5,424 nt of DNA. Origin: an uncultured Atopobium sp. (GTDB taxonomy: Bacteria; Actinomycetota; Coriobacteriia; Coriobacteriales; Atopobiaceae). Below are positions 1-5,424 of the stretch, piece after piece. Each line of letters begins with the position of its first letter. Position 1 is the first letter of the stretch. The stretch covers positions 1 through 5,424 of the forward strand of contig CAKAPZ010000077.1 in the NCBI GenBank assembly GCA_916720015.1, read 5' to 3'. A model generated the notes under the pieces. That model made no database searches, was not told the origin of the DNA, and saw only the letters and a list, made by a program, of their open reading frames with translations. The position numbers and the translations under genes are program-made.

Positions 1-762
1 CCTATCTTTATGCAGAACATCTCAAGTAGGATTTATTCCCTGCTGATGAACGCTGCCCTGCTCACCCTTGGTGGAGATATTGCCATTGCTTCTTACGGCG
101 TGCTCCTCTATTCTGGCGGCCTTATCCAGCCGCTCATTTATGGACAAGCCGACGCCATGCAGCCAGCTATTGGCTATAACTGGGGCGCAAAGAAAAAAGA
201 TCGAGTACTTGCCATTGAGAAGTACATCTTCTCCACAGGCATTATCATTGGCATCTTTGCGTTCTGCGTTTCGTTCTTCTTCTCGGAGTTCTTGGTCAAG
301 CTCTACCTGCCAGAAGGAACGCAAGAGTTGCTTAATATGGCCATCCCGGCAATGCGTATCCATGCATTTATCTTCATTTTTAGCTGGATTACCATGTGCA
401 CCGAGAGTCTTGCTATTGCGCTCAAGCAAACAAAAATCTCCAACCTTTTGAGCGTCTTTATGGCACTCATCTTCCCTATCAGCTCGCTTATGGTTCTGAG
501 GCCATTTGGTCTGGACGCGCTCTGGTACGTCTCAGTTGTATCCAACATACTCTCGGCACTGCTCTCTGTTGGCTGCCTCATCCACATCTATCGCAAGCAC
601 TTTAAGGGTGTAGGCGCTGATGACGCAAACGAAGCATCTGAGCTCCAGGACGAAGATACCCAGCTCGCTGAGGCAGAGCTTGCAGAGGCAGAGCTCGCAG
701 CTTCCGAGCTCTCTGGTCCAGAAGACCACCTGGACGGCGAGTCCATCTCCAGAGCTCAATAG
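1..762 (+). CDS. MATE-family multidrug/toxin efflux transporter, C-terminal part (5' end outside window)
   Basis: This is the C-terminal part of an inner-membrane MATE transporter; the family exports drugs or metabolites in exchange for Na+ or H+. The frame is open from base 1, so the start lies upstream and about the last 253 residues are seen. Counting from the Met at base 10, a region around residues 38-66 (IQPLIYGQADAMQPAIGYNWGA, then basic KKKDR) matches the conserved QP...G.N.GA loop of the MATE second half. It is followed by hydrophobic segments near 72-100, 116-138, 144-165 and 168-194, which fit the last membrane helices. The protein does not stop there: residues ~199-250 form a soluble, strongly acidic tail (about 16 Asp/Glu in 204-246) with three LAEAE-type pentapeptides. 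It ends at TAG 760-762 and converges on metY. The family call is firm; substrate and subfamily cannot be read from this part. Confidence 0.88.
   Translation, partial: PIFMQNISSRIYSLLMNAALLTLGGDIAIASYGVLLYSGGLIQPLIYGQADAMQPAIGYNWGAKKKDRVLAIEKYIFSTGIIIGIFAFCVSFFFSEFLVKLYLPEGTQELLNMAIPAMRIHAFIFIFSWITMCTESLAIALKQTKISNLLSVFMALIFPISSLMVLRPFGLDALWYVSVVSNILSALLSVGCLIHIYRKHFKGVGADDANEASELQDEDTQLAEAELAEAELAASELSGPEDHLDGESISRAQ
664..708 (+). repeat. three tandem 15-bp units encoding LAEAE-LAEAE-LAASE
   Basis: Three in-frame 15-base units (664-678, 679-693, 694-708) lie in the acidic tail of the MATE gene. The first two encode LAEAE and the third the decayed form LAASE; a further Leu follows. The first two units differ at few bases, so this looks like a slippage-type expansion, with the third copy more diverged. 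The tail should be cytoplasmic, following the last membrane helix. Confidence 0.8.
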
Positions 763-844
763 CCTGTGCACTCGCAACAACCGCAGTTCAGCGCACTCCC
801 AGCTCCGCACGCCCGGCATGCTCCGCACAACAACGTACTCCTCA

Positions 845-891
845 CAAAAACATGGCGAGAAGACCTTCTGATTCCAAGATCTTCTCGCCAT
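845..891 (-). terminator. rho-independent terminator of metY
   Basis: On the minus strand, 28 bases after the metY stop, a perfect 12-bp stem forms between 880-891 and 852-863. It carries an inner CTT/AAG extension past one mismatch and is followed directly by a T-run (the A5 at 846-850 on the + strand). This is a textbook intrinsic terminator for leftward transcription. The + strand side is followed by AAACATAAG rather than T's, so it is not a good terminator for the converging MATE gene, although the same stem would form in that transcript. Each arm contains the octamer GGCGAGAA, in opposite orientations. Confidence 0.88.
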
Positions 892-918
892 AAACATAAG
901 CGGTTATAGAACGTCTAC

Positions 919-2199
919 CTACAGCGCAGCAAGTGCCTGCTCGACGTCGTTGATAAGGTCTTCGGTGCCCTCAATACCACAGCTCAGGCGTACGGTACCT
1001 GGGGTAATGCCTGCTGCTACAAGCTCCTCGTCAGTAAGCTGACGGTGTGTTGAAGAAGCTGGGTGCAAACAGCAAGAACGAGCGTCTGCAACGTGTGTTG
1101 CAATAGAGAAGACCTTGAGGTTGCCCAAGAACTTCTCGGCAGCCTCGCGACCACCAGCAACGTCAACAGTGATAACACCGCAGGAACCGTTTGGCAGGTA
1201 CTTCTGAGCCAGCTCGTAGTACTTATCTCCTGGAAGGCCAGGGTAGCTTACGTGCGCAACCTTAGGGTTGTTAACAAGCGCCTCGGCAACTGCCTGGCCA
1301 TTCTTGCAATGCTGAGCCATACGAACATGCAGGGACTCAAGGCCAAGGTTAAGATAGAAAGCGCTCTGTGGCGACTGGATAGAACCAAAGTCACGCATAA
1401 GCTGAACGGTTGCCTTAGTAATAAAAGCGCCGCCGTTACCAAAGGTATCTGCATACACAAGGTTGTGATACGAAGGATCTGGCTGTGTCAAACCTGGGAA
1501 CTTGTCTGCGTGTGCAGCCCAGTCAAAGTTGCCGCCATCAACAATAGCGCCGCCAACAGCAGAACCGTGACCATCCATGTACTTAGTAGTGGAATGGGTC
1601 ACAATATCTGCTCCCCACTCAAGAGGACGGCAGTTCACAGGTGTAGCAAAGGTGTTATCAACAATCAGTGGCACGCCATGGTCATGAGCAGCCTTTGCCC
1701 AGCGCTCAATATCAAGGACAACCAGCGCAGGGTTTGCAACAGTCTCACCAAAGACGCACTTGGTATTTGGCCTAAATGCTGCATTAATCTCCTCGTCAGT
1801 TGCATCTGGCGAGATAAACGTGCACTCCACGCCCATCTTCTTAAGGGTGATAGCAAACAGGTTAAAAGTGCCGCCATAAATGGTGGAAAGCGCAATAAAG
1901 TGATCTCCGGCCTCAGCAATGTTAAAGACGGCAAAGAAGTTTGCTGCCTGACCAGAAGAAGTCAGCATTGCAGCAGTACCGCCCTCAAGAGCACAAATCT
2001 TTGAAGCTACATTATCCAGCGTTGGATTCTGAACGCGAGAATAGAAATAGCCAGCAGCTTTGAGGTCGAACAACTCTCCAAGCTGCATCGACTCGTCATA
2101 TTTGAACGTGGTTGATTGAATGATAGGCACTTGCCTAGGCTCACCGCAACCAGGCTGATAACCGCCCTGCACGCAGCGAGTCTCGATGCTCTCAGACAT
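919..2199 (-). CDS. metY: O-acetylhomoserine aminocarboxypropyltransferase (O-acetylhomoserine sulfhydrylase)
   Basis: This is a cytoplasmic PLP enzyme that makes homocysteine from O-acetyl-L-homoserine and sulfide, the direct-sulfhydrylation route to methionine. It is 426 residues, the normal MetY size and longer than most MetB/MetC-type relatives (~380-400). Visible Cys/Met-metabolism family features are YSRVQNPT (53-60), SSGQAA (81-86), the cofactor-stacking Tyr in STIYGG (~108), VDNTFATP (180-187) and the Schiff-base lysine K206 in THSTTKYMDGHG. Also present are HPASSTHRQL (379-388) and the substrate-carboxylate Arg in VRLSCG (~404). I chose ATG 2199-2197 because GGGAGG lies 5 bases upstream (2210-2205); the frame runs open to 2253 but those upstream starts lack a comparable site. 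An adjacent cysteine pair, C376-C377, precedes HPASSTH. It lies 69 bases after the phosphatase-CHAD gene and ends at its own terminator. A methionine gamma-lyase or another acyl-homoserine enzyme is less likely, given length and the overall MetY look. Confidence 0.92.
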   Translation of the reverse strand: MSESIETRCVQGGYQPGCGEPRQVPIIQSTTFKYDESMQLGELFDLKAAGYFYSRVQNPTLDNVASKICALEGGTAAMLTSSGQAANFFAVFNIAEAGDHFIALSTIYGGTFNLFAITLKKMGVECTFISPDATDEEINAAFRPNTKCVFGETVANPALVVLDIERWAKAAHDHGVPLIVDNTFATPVNCRPLEWGADIVTHSTTKYMDGHGSAVGGAIVDGGNFDWAAHADKFPGLTQPDPSYHNLVYADTFGNGGAFITKATVQLMRDFGSIQSPQSAFYLNLGLESLHVRMAQHCKNGQAVAEALVNNPKVAHVSYPGLPGDKYYELAQKYLPNGSCGVITVDVAGGREAAEKFLGNLKVFSIATHVADARSCCLHPASSTHRQLTDEELVAAGITPGTVRLSCGIEGTEDLINDVEQALAAL

Positions 2200-2204
2200 A
2201 GCAT

Positions 2205-2210
2205 CCTCCC
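2205..2210 (-). promoter_or_regulatory. ribosome binding site of metY
   Basis: GGGAGG on the minus strand, 5 bases before ATG 2199. It decides the start: the in-frame upstream codons reaching 2253 would place the initiation region inside the stem-loop at 2223-2260. Confidence 0.8.
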
Positions 2211-2222
2211 TCATAATCATCA

Positions 2223-2260
2223 TCCACGCCGCGCAAACGTCAATGCGCTCCAAACGTGGA
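2223..2260 (-). other. predicted stem-loop in the phosphatase-metY gap
   Basis: Within the 69-base gap, TCCACG/CGTGGA (2223-2228 with 2255-2260) encloses GCGCA/TGCGC (2231-2235 with 2244-2248), giving a 6+5 bp imperfect hairpin with an asymmetric internal loop. On the minus strand ACGTTTG occurs twice inside it. There is no T-run after it, so it is not an intrinsic terminator; it sits 12 bases before the metY ribosome site. Possible roles are mRNA processing or stability, translational control, or a protein binding site; none is shown. Confidence 0.5.
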
Positions 2261-2268
2261 CTATGTGA

Positions 2269-3609
2269 TTATCTAAGGATACTAGTCTCTCTACCCTCAA
2301 TAACACGCTCAATCAAAACTTTTTCATGTTCTGAAACAATTGCGAGGTCTGAGGTAACATCTCTGAAGTCCATGGAGTCTTTCCACTCTTTGACCAGGGA
2401 AATGTTGCGCTGAGCTGTGCAAACAATACTAAGCTCAGAGTCAATGTCCTGCATAATCTGAGTATAATTTGCGCGTTTCTCGCCCAACATGTCACTGAGG
2501 TGGAAAAGAATGTGCTCAACTTCACGAACTTCTCGCCTTGCATGGTGTACCTCAGAGAAGCTGGTCATATCCAGGCCAAAAAGGCGCGCATCAATGGTCT
2601 CAAGCATGTAATCAAAGCGGCTGCTGACATCCTCAAACGAGAGGCCATCTTGTAGCACTGCGTCTGACCAAGCGGGCTCAAAGAGCTCATCAAGAGCGCA
2701 GCGCAGACTACGGCGAACCGCCTTCTTGCGCAGAGCCTCACAGACGCGATCACGCTCAGTCTCGCGAGCTGCTTCTACAGCGCTGACCAGCTTGGAGCCT
2801 TGAGAGAGCTCTCCGGACTCCATCAAATCTGCAACGGTATCAGAGAAGCCGTCGATCTCACGAAGACGCGTAGTTGCACCAAGCATCAACCTGTAAACAG
2901 GCTCAGCAATCTTAACTGCTTCCTCATTAAGAAGTGGCGAGAAGAACTTGGTAAGCAGCTGAGTTCCCCTAAGAGCAAACCTAAATGCTGCGATTACTGC
3001 AGGATCTTCTGGATGAGTGCGGAACTCTGCATATGCGTCTTCAAGGTTGGTTGCTGCATGAGCGCATGCCTCATCAAGAGCGTCAAGCGTTTCCCAAGGC
3101 TGAGTGGAAGGACCACTGACCAGCCAAAGAAGCTTACCGTGAGGCTCACGAACATCTCCAAGTTGCTTCCAGACACACTCGTGTTGATGACCAAGTGAAC
3201 CACGTACGTCAATAGCGCACACGGCGCCCTTTGTCAGCGGAAGTTCAAATCCCAGAAGAGTCTCTGCAACATAGCCCAAAAATGGAGCATGACCAACAAG
3301 AATCAGCGTTTCTGCATCAGCGTGCTCAAGCTCTGCCTGAAGTGCAGGAAGATCTTGATCGTAAAGGGAGTCATGAATCTCTAGACCTTCTGCATCCAGA
3401 GCCTCTGCCACAATCTCTGCGGTCTCAAGTGCGCGAAGAGCAGGACTTGTCCAAATCTCAGCCTCTTCTCCCTCTGGCCCCAGCAGACCAAAAATATGAG
3501 GATAATTGGCAGAAAGAGCCCTTTGACCAGCACGCGTAAGCTCTCGACTCATGTCTTCAGAGCCACGTTCAGATACACCATGTCTAACAAGAACCAAAGT
3601 CTTTACCAT
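2269..3609 (-). CDS. SixA-like histidine phosphatase fused to a C-terminal CHAD domain
   Basis: A 446-residue, predicted cytoplasmic protein in two parts with no signal peptide or membrane segment. Residues 1-~165 are a histidine phosphatase (phosphoglycerate-mutase-like) domain of the small SixA type. The catalytic motif is LVRHG (R9, H10, G11), with SPALRALETAE (55-65, R59), LYDQDL (82-87) and the second histidine VGHAP (H107). SixA in E. coli is a stand-alone ~160-residue phosphohistidine phosphatase. Residues ~175-430 are helical, charged and CHAD-like: ALRGTQLL...RLREIDG (~212-254) resembles the first half and VHHARREVREVEHIL (354-368) the second half. CHAD domains are known to bind polyphosphate. 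The first half lacks the usual VHxLR histidine. GGAGG sits 5 bases before ATG 3609. Its substrate is unknown; it could be a phosphoprotein, a small phosphate ester or a polyphosphate-bound target. The phosphatase half is sure, CHAD fairly sure. Confidence 0.86.
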   Translation of the reverse strand: MVKTLVLVRHGVSERGSEDMSRELTRAGQRALSANYPHIFGLLGPEGEEAEIWTSPALRALETAEIVAEALDAEGLEIHDSLYDQDLPALQAELEHADAETLILVGHAPFLGYVAETLLGFELPLTKGAVCAIDVRGSLGHQHECVWKQLGDVREPHGKLLWLVSGPSTQPWETLDALDEACAHAATNLEDAYAEFRTHPEDPAVIAAFRFALRGTQLLTKFFSPLLNEEAVKIAEPVYRLMLGATTRLREIDGFSDTVADLMESGELSQGSKLVSAVEAARETERDRVCEALRKKAVRRSLRCALDELFEPAWSDAVLQDGLSFEDVSSRFDYMLETIDARLFGLDMTSFSEVHHARREVREVEHILFHLSDMLGEKRANYTQIMQDIDSELSIVCTAQRNISLVKEWKDSMDFRDVTSDLAIVSEHEKVLIERVIEGRETSILR

Positions 3610-3614
3610 GTTTA

Positions 3615-3619
3615 CCTCC
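3615..3619 (-). promoter_or_regulatory. ribosome binding site of the phosphatase-CHAD gene
   Basis: GGAGG on the minus strand, followed by TAAAC and ATG 3609-3607. The 5-base spacing and the immediate MVKTLVLVRHG N-terminus fix this start with confidence. Confidence 0.8.
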
Positions 3620-3644
3620 GCTGGTCATCTGCAGAAAACTGCTT

Positions 3645-3672
3645 CTTATAGCGTAATAGGACGCCCGCGCAA
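3645..3672 (-). promoter_or_regulatory. candidate sigma-70-type promoter of the phosphatase-CHAD/metY unit
   Basis: On the minus strand TTGCGC (3672-3667) and TATAAG (3650-3645) are separated by 16 bases, a plausible -35/-10 pair. Transcription would begin near 3638 and leave a leader of about 30 bases before ATG 3609, including the ribosome site. The -35 matches only partly. The element lies inside the dyad at 3655-3692. Confidence 0.45.
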
Positions 3673-3692
3673 TTTTGCACGAACGTCCTATT
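3655..3692. promoter_or_regulatory. perfect 9-bp inverted repeat over the candidate promoter (possible operator)
   Basis: AATAGGACG (3655-3663) is exactly repeated in reverse complement at 3684-3692, with 20 bases between; inside, GCAA/TTGC (3669-3672, 3675-3678) can also pair. One arm lies in the promoter spacer and the -35 lies between the arms, a layout expected of a regulator binding site. It could instead act as an RNA hairpin; on the minus strand no T-run follows it, which argues against a terminator for leftward transcription. Confidence 0.45.
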
Positions 3693-3824
3693 TTTACTGC
3701 CAACGGGCAAATATATCGGTATATGGCGAGAAAAACTTTTTATCTCGCATCTCTGCTATGCAGTTTTTGCATAACGGCTATGCATAATCTGCACGCAAAA
3801 ATCCAACTTGAAAGACTTGGCAAC

Positions 3825-3864
3825 TGTGGCGGTTAGGTTAGCGCACCAATCGCGCTCCGCCACA
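3825..3864 (-). terminator. GC-rich stem-loop after asnS, possible non-canonical terminator
   Basis: Nineteen bases after the asnS stop, TGTGGCGG (3825-3832) pairs perfectly with CCGCCACA (3857-3864), and AGCGC/GCGCT (3840-3844, 3852-3856) continues the stem. The result is 13 bp with a 7-base bulge on one side and a 7-base loop. It is well placed to end or stabilise the asnS transcript, but on the minus strand it is followed by GTTGCC, and the first T5 comes only ~25 bases later. It is therefore not a standard intrinsic terminator. Confidence 0.4.
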
Positions 3865-3883
3865 CCGCCTGTGAACTGCAGTC

Positions 3884-5287
3884 TTAAAAGTCAGCGTTAC
3901 CAACGGTACGAGGGTGAGGAATAACGTCACGAATGTTATCCACACCAGTGAGGTACATAACAAGACGCTCAAAGCCAAGACCAAAGCCAGAGTGTGTGCA
4001 AGAGCCGTAACGACGAAGATCCAAGTAATACTTGTAATCGTCAGGGTTCATACCAAGCTCAACAATGCGCTTCTCCAGCAGCTCAAGACGATCTTCTCGC
4101 TGTGAGCCACCAATAATCTCGCCGATGCCTGGAACAAGGCAGTCAGCTGCGGCAACAGTCTTGCCGTCATCGTTAAGGCGCATGTAGAAAGCTTTAATTT
4201 CTGCTGGATAATCAGTAACAAAGATTGGCTTTCCAAAGTGCTGTTCAGTGAGGTAGCGCTCGTGCTCAGTCTGAAGGTCAATACCCCACTCAACAGGGTA
4301 CTCAAACTTCTGACCAGCCTTTACCGCCTCCTGCAGAATCTCAATAGCCTGAGTATAAGAAACACGAGAGAACTGGGAGGTTGCAACGTGGTTAAGGCGC
4401 TCAAGCAGACCCTTATCCACAAACTTATTGAGCATCTCAAGCTCATCTGGGCAGTGCTCAAGTACGTATGCAATAACGTAGCGAAGCATCTCTTCTGCAA
4501 CATCCATGTCCTGCGCAAGGTCACAGAAAGCCATCTCTGGCTCAATCATCCAGAACTCTGCAGCGTGACGACGCGTGTTGGAGTTCTCTGCACGGAACGT
4601 TGGACCAAAGGTGTACACATCACCAAAGGCCATAGCAAAGTTCTCTGCCTGAAGCTGACCAGAAACAGTGAGGTGAGAAGACTGACCAAAGAAATCCTTT
4701 GAGTAGTCAACATCGCCCTTCTCAGTACGTGGAACGTTGTTCAAATCAAGTGTGGTAACACGGAACATCTCGCCTGCGCCCTCAGCATCAGATGCGGTGA
4801 TGATTGGGGTGTTCACGTAGACAAAACCACGGTCCTGGAAGAACTGGTGGATGGCAAAAGCAGCCACAGAACGAATACGGAAGACCGCACGGAACATGTT
4901 GGTGCGAGGACGAAGGTGCTGCTGTGTACGAAGGTACTCAAGAGACTGACGCTTCTTCTGCATTGGATAATCTGGGCTGGATGGTCCTTCGATCACGATG
5001 GTCTGAGCCTGCAGCTCAATAGGCTGCGGGCGATCAGGGGTAAGCTCAAGGACACCCTGAATAATCAGAGCAGCGCCAACGCCACAGGAAGCAACCTCCT
5101 CGTAATTGCCAAGGTTCTCACGATTCATAACAACCTGTAGGTCTTTGAAGCAGCTACCGTCATTAAGTGTGACGAAGCCAAAATTCTTCATATCCCTTAC
5201 TGAACGTACCCAGCCGGCCACGGTAACTTTTTGGCCACCAAGTTGCTCTGCATCTGCGTACAATGCAGAAATCGTGATGCGCTCCAC
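3884..5287 (-). CDS. asnS: asparaginyl-tRNA synthetase
   Basis: Class IIb aminoacyl-tRNA synthetase that joins asparagine to tRNA-Asn with ATP in the cytoplasm. With the GTG start at 5287 it is 467 residues, close to the ~465 typical of bacterial AsnRS. An N-terminal OB-fold anticodon-binding domain (about 1-105, with [22 protein letters not shown] at 23-44) precedes the catalytic core. Motif 1 lies near 145-175 ([23 protein letters not shown]). Motif 2 is [21 protein letters not shown] (231-251), the AsnRS rather than AspRS form. Motif 3 is GFGLGFERL (434-442), ending in the usual [14 protein letters not shown] chose GTG 5287-5285 ([10 protein letters not shown]) because AAGGAGG ends 8 bases upstream. 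ATG 5293 would leave only 2 bases and GTG 5311 would place the ribosome site inside the gene. Having AsnRS suggests direct Asn-tRNA synthesis, though an amidotransferase route elsewhere cannot be excluded. Confidence 0.95.
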   Translation of the reverse strand: MERITISALYADAEQLGGQKVTVAGWVRSVRDMKNFGFVTLNDGSCFKDLQVVMNRENLGNYEEVASCGVGAALIIQGVLELTPDRPQPIELQAQTIVIEGPSSPDYPMQKKRQSLEYLRTQQHLRPRTNMFRAVFRIRSVAAFAIHQFFQDRGFVYVNTPIITASDAEGAGEMFRVTTLDLNNVPRTEKGDVDYSKDFFGQSSHLTVSGQLQAENFAMAFGDVYTFGPTFRAENSNTRRHAAEFWMIEPEMAFCDLAQDMDVAEEMLRYVIAYVLEHCPDELEMLNKFVDKGLLERLNHVATSQFSRVSYTQAIEILQEAVKAGQKFEYPVEWGIDLQTEHERYLTEQHFGKPIFVTDYPAEIKAFYMRLNDDGKTVAAADCLVPGIGEIIGGSQREDRLELLEKRIVELGMNPDDYKYYLDLRRYGSCTHSGFGLGFERLVMYLTGVDNIRDVIPHPRTVGNADF

Positions 5288-5295
5288 GGGCATAC

Positions 5296-5302
5296 CCTCC
5301 TT
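5296..5302 (-). promoter_or_regulatory. ribosome binding site deciding the asnS start
   Basis: AAGGAGG on the minus strand, 8 bases before GTG 5287. It overlaps the codons of the longer open frame (GTG 5311) and lies too close to ATG 5293, so GTG 5287 is the best start. Confidence 0.75.
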
Positions 5303-5310
5303 GTAACTCA

Positions 5311-5350
5311 CTCTGCAGGCTTATCCTGCGCTCTGCAGGACTATCCTGCG
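5311..5350 (-). repeat. two adjacent 20-bp hairpin repeats in the asnS leader
   Basis: CTCTGCAGGCTTATCCTGCG (5311-5330) and CTCTGCAGGACTATCCTGCG (5331-5350) match at 18 of 20 bases with no gap. Each contains GCAGG and CCTGC 5 bases apart, so each can fold into a 5-bp hairpin (6 bp in the second). Both differences fall in the loop. The inner CCTGC and GCAGG of neighbouring copies are also 5 bases apart, so a competing central hairpin is possible. The last stem ends 12 bases before the asnS ribosome site. It may be an RNA leader element or a pair of protein sites two helical turns apart. Confidence 0.75.
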
Positions 5351-5365
5351 AGACGAACAAATATC

Positions 5366-5395
5366 TATTTAGAATACCGCATAACTACATGGCAA
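5366..5395 (-). promoter_or_regulatory. candidate asnS promoter
   Basis: On the minus strand TTGCCA (5395-5390) and TAAATA (5371-5366) are 18 bases apart, which would start transcription near 5358 and put both hairpin repeats in the 5' leader. The -10 is imperfect. A second AT-rich block, TTATATAA near 5404-5412, could be the -10 of an upstream promoter whose -35 lies outside the window. Confidence 0.35.
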
Positions 5396-5424
5396 ACGCT
5401 CACTTTTATATAACTGGCGGTAAT

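Larger units (their letters stand above)
3610..3883. other. structured 274-bp gap between asnS and the phosphatase-CHAD gene
   Basis: No convincing gene is seen here on either strand. Besides the promoter and dyad described separately, it holds an imperfect hairpin at 3723-3750 (GCGAGA/TCTCGC around an A/T-rich loop, containing GGCGAGAA), TATGCA/TGCATA paired across 5 bases (3757-3773) with a second TATGCATA just after (3779-3786), and a GC-rich stem at 3825-3864 next to the asnS stop. A short GCAG/CTGC hairpin (3631-3642) would fall in the phosphatase leader. No stem followed directly by a T-run is present on the minus strand, so some asnS transcripts may read through. Confidence 0.6.

Noticed and set aside
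620..871. Small + strand frame overlapping the end of the MATE gene and the terminator
   Set aside because: It is out of frame with the transporter, mostly inside its coding tail, Ser/Gln-rich without a recognisable pattern, and runs into the terminator stem.
1063..2004. Long + strand open frame of 313 codons opposite metY
   Set aside because: It lies wholly antisense to a clear, full-length metY, its translation resembles no family and is Cys/Asn/Val-rich low-quality sequence, and it has no ribosome site; it is a shadow of metY codon use.
2200..2268. SAM-type riboswitch controlling metY
   Set aside because: The 69-base gap is too short for the SAM-I fold and I could not find its conserved core; only a simple hairpin is visible.
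2200..2290. Independent metY promoter (TTGACG near 2238-2243 or GATAAT near 2270)
   Set aside because: Neither box has a partner at 16-18 bases that I would accept, so a shared transcript with the upstream gene is the simpler reading.
3551..3787. + strand frame across the phosphatase start and upstream gap
   Set aside because: It overlaps the certain N-terminus of the phosphatase gene and the structured promoter region, with no family resemblance.
5311..5350. Start of a CRISPR array
   Set aside because: Only two copies, directly adjacent with no spacer, and internally palindromic.
5288..5424. T-box riboswitch upstream of asnS
   Set aside because: The leader from the candidate start is only ~70 bases and I see neither a T-box sequence with a tRNA-tail pairing bulge nor a specifier stem; the hairpins present are tandem repeats.

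Overview
The window looks like an ordinary chromosomal stretch of a low-to-mid GC bacterium (roughly 50% GC by eye). The codon use, the strong GGAGG ribosome sites and the gene content (a histidine phosphatase fused to CHAD, MetY, AsnS, a MATE pump) would suit an anaerobic, host-associated actinobacterium of the Atopobium/Lancefieldella/Olsenella type (Coriobacteriia). That placement is an impression from protein style only and is weakly held. I see no mobile element, CRISPR array, tRNA or rRNA.

Layout: on the + strand the window opens inside a MATE-family membrane transporter, whose last ~250 residues are present with an unusual acidic, repetitive C-terminal tail (1-762). A 156-bp convergent gap follows; it carries a strong minus-strand intrinsic terminator (about 845-891). 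The rest of the window is read on the minus strand, in transcription order: asnS (asparaginyl-tRNA synthetase, 5287-3884), a 274-bp structured gap, a two-domain SixA-like histidine phosphatase-CHAD protein (3609-2269), a 69-bp gap, and metY (O-acetylhomoserine sulfhydrylase, 2199-919). The last 137 bases (5288-5424) are the asnS leader and promoter region.

How they fit: the phosphatase-CHAD gene and metY are close enough to be one transcription unit, started from a candidate promoter at 3645-3672 and ended by the 845-891 terminator. asnS probably has its own promoter near 5366-5395. No obvious metabolic theme joins the three genes: AsnS charges tRNA, MetY makes homocysteine from O-acetylhomoserine and sulfide, and CHAD domains are linked to polyphosphate.

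No large new system is visible. The most interesting signals are a pair of perfectly adjacent 20-bp hairpin repeats in the asnS leader, the SixA-CHAD fusion, an octamer (GGCGAGAA) that is far more frequent than chance and builds terminator-like hairpins, and a 9-bp perfect dyad over the candidate phosphatase promoter.
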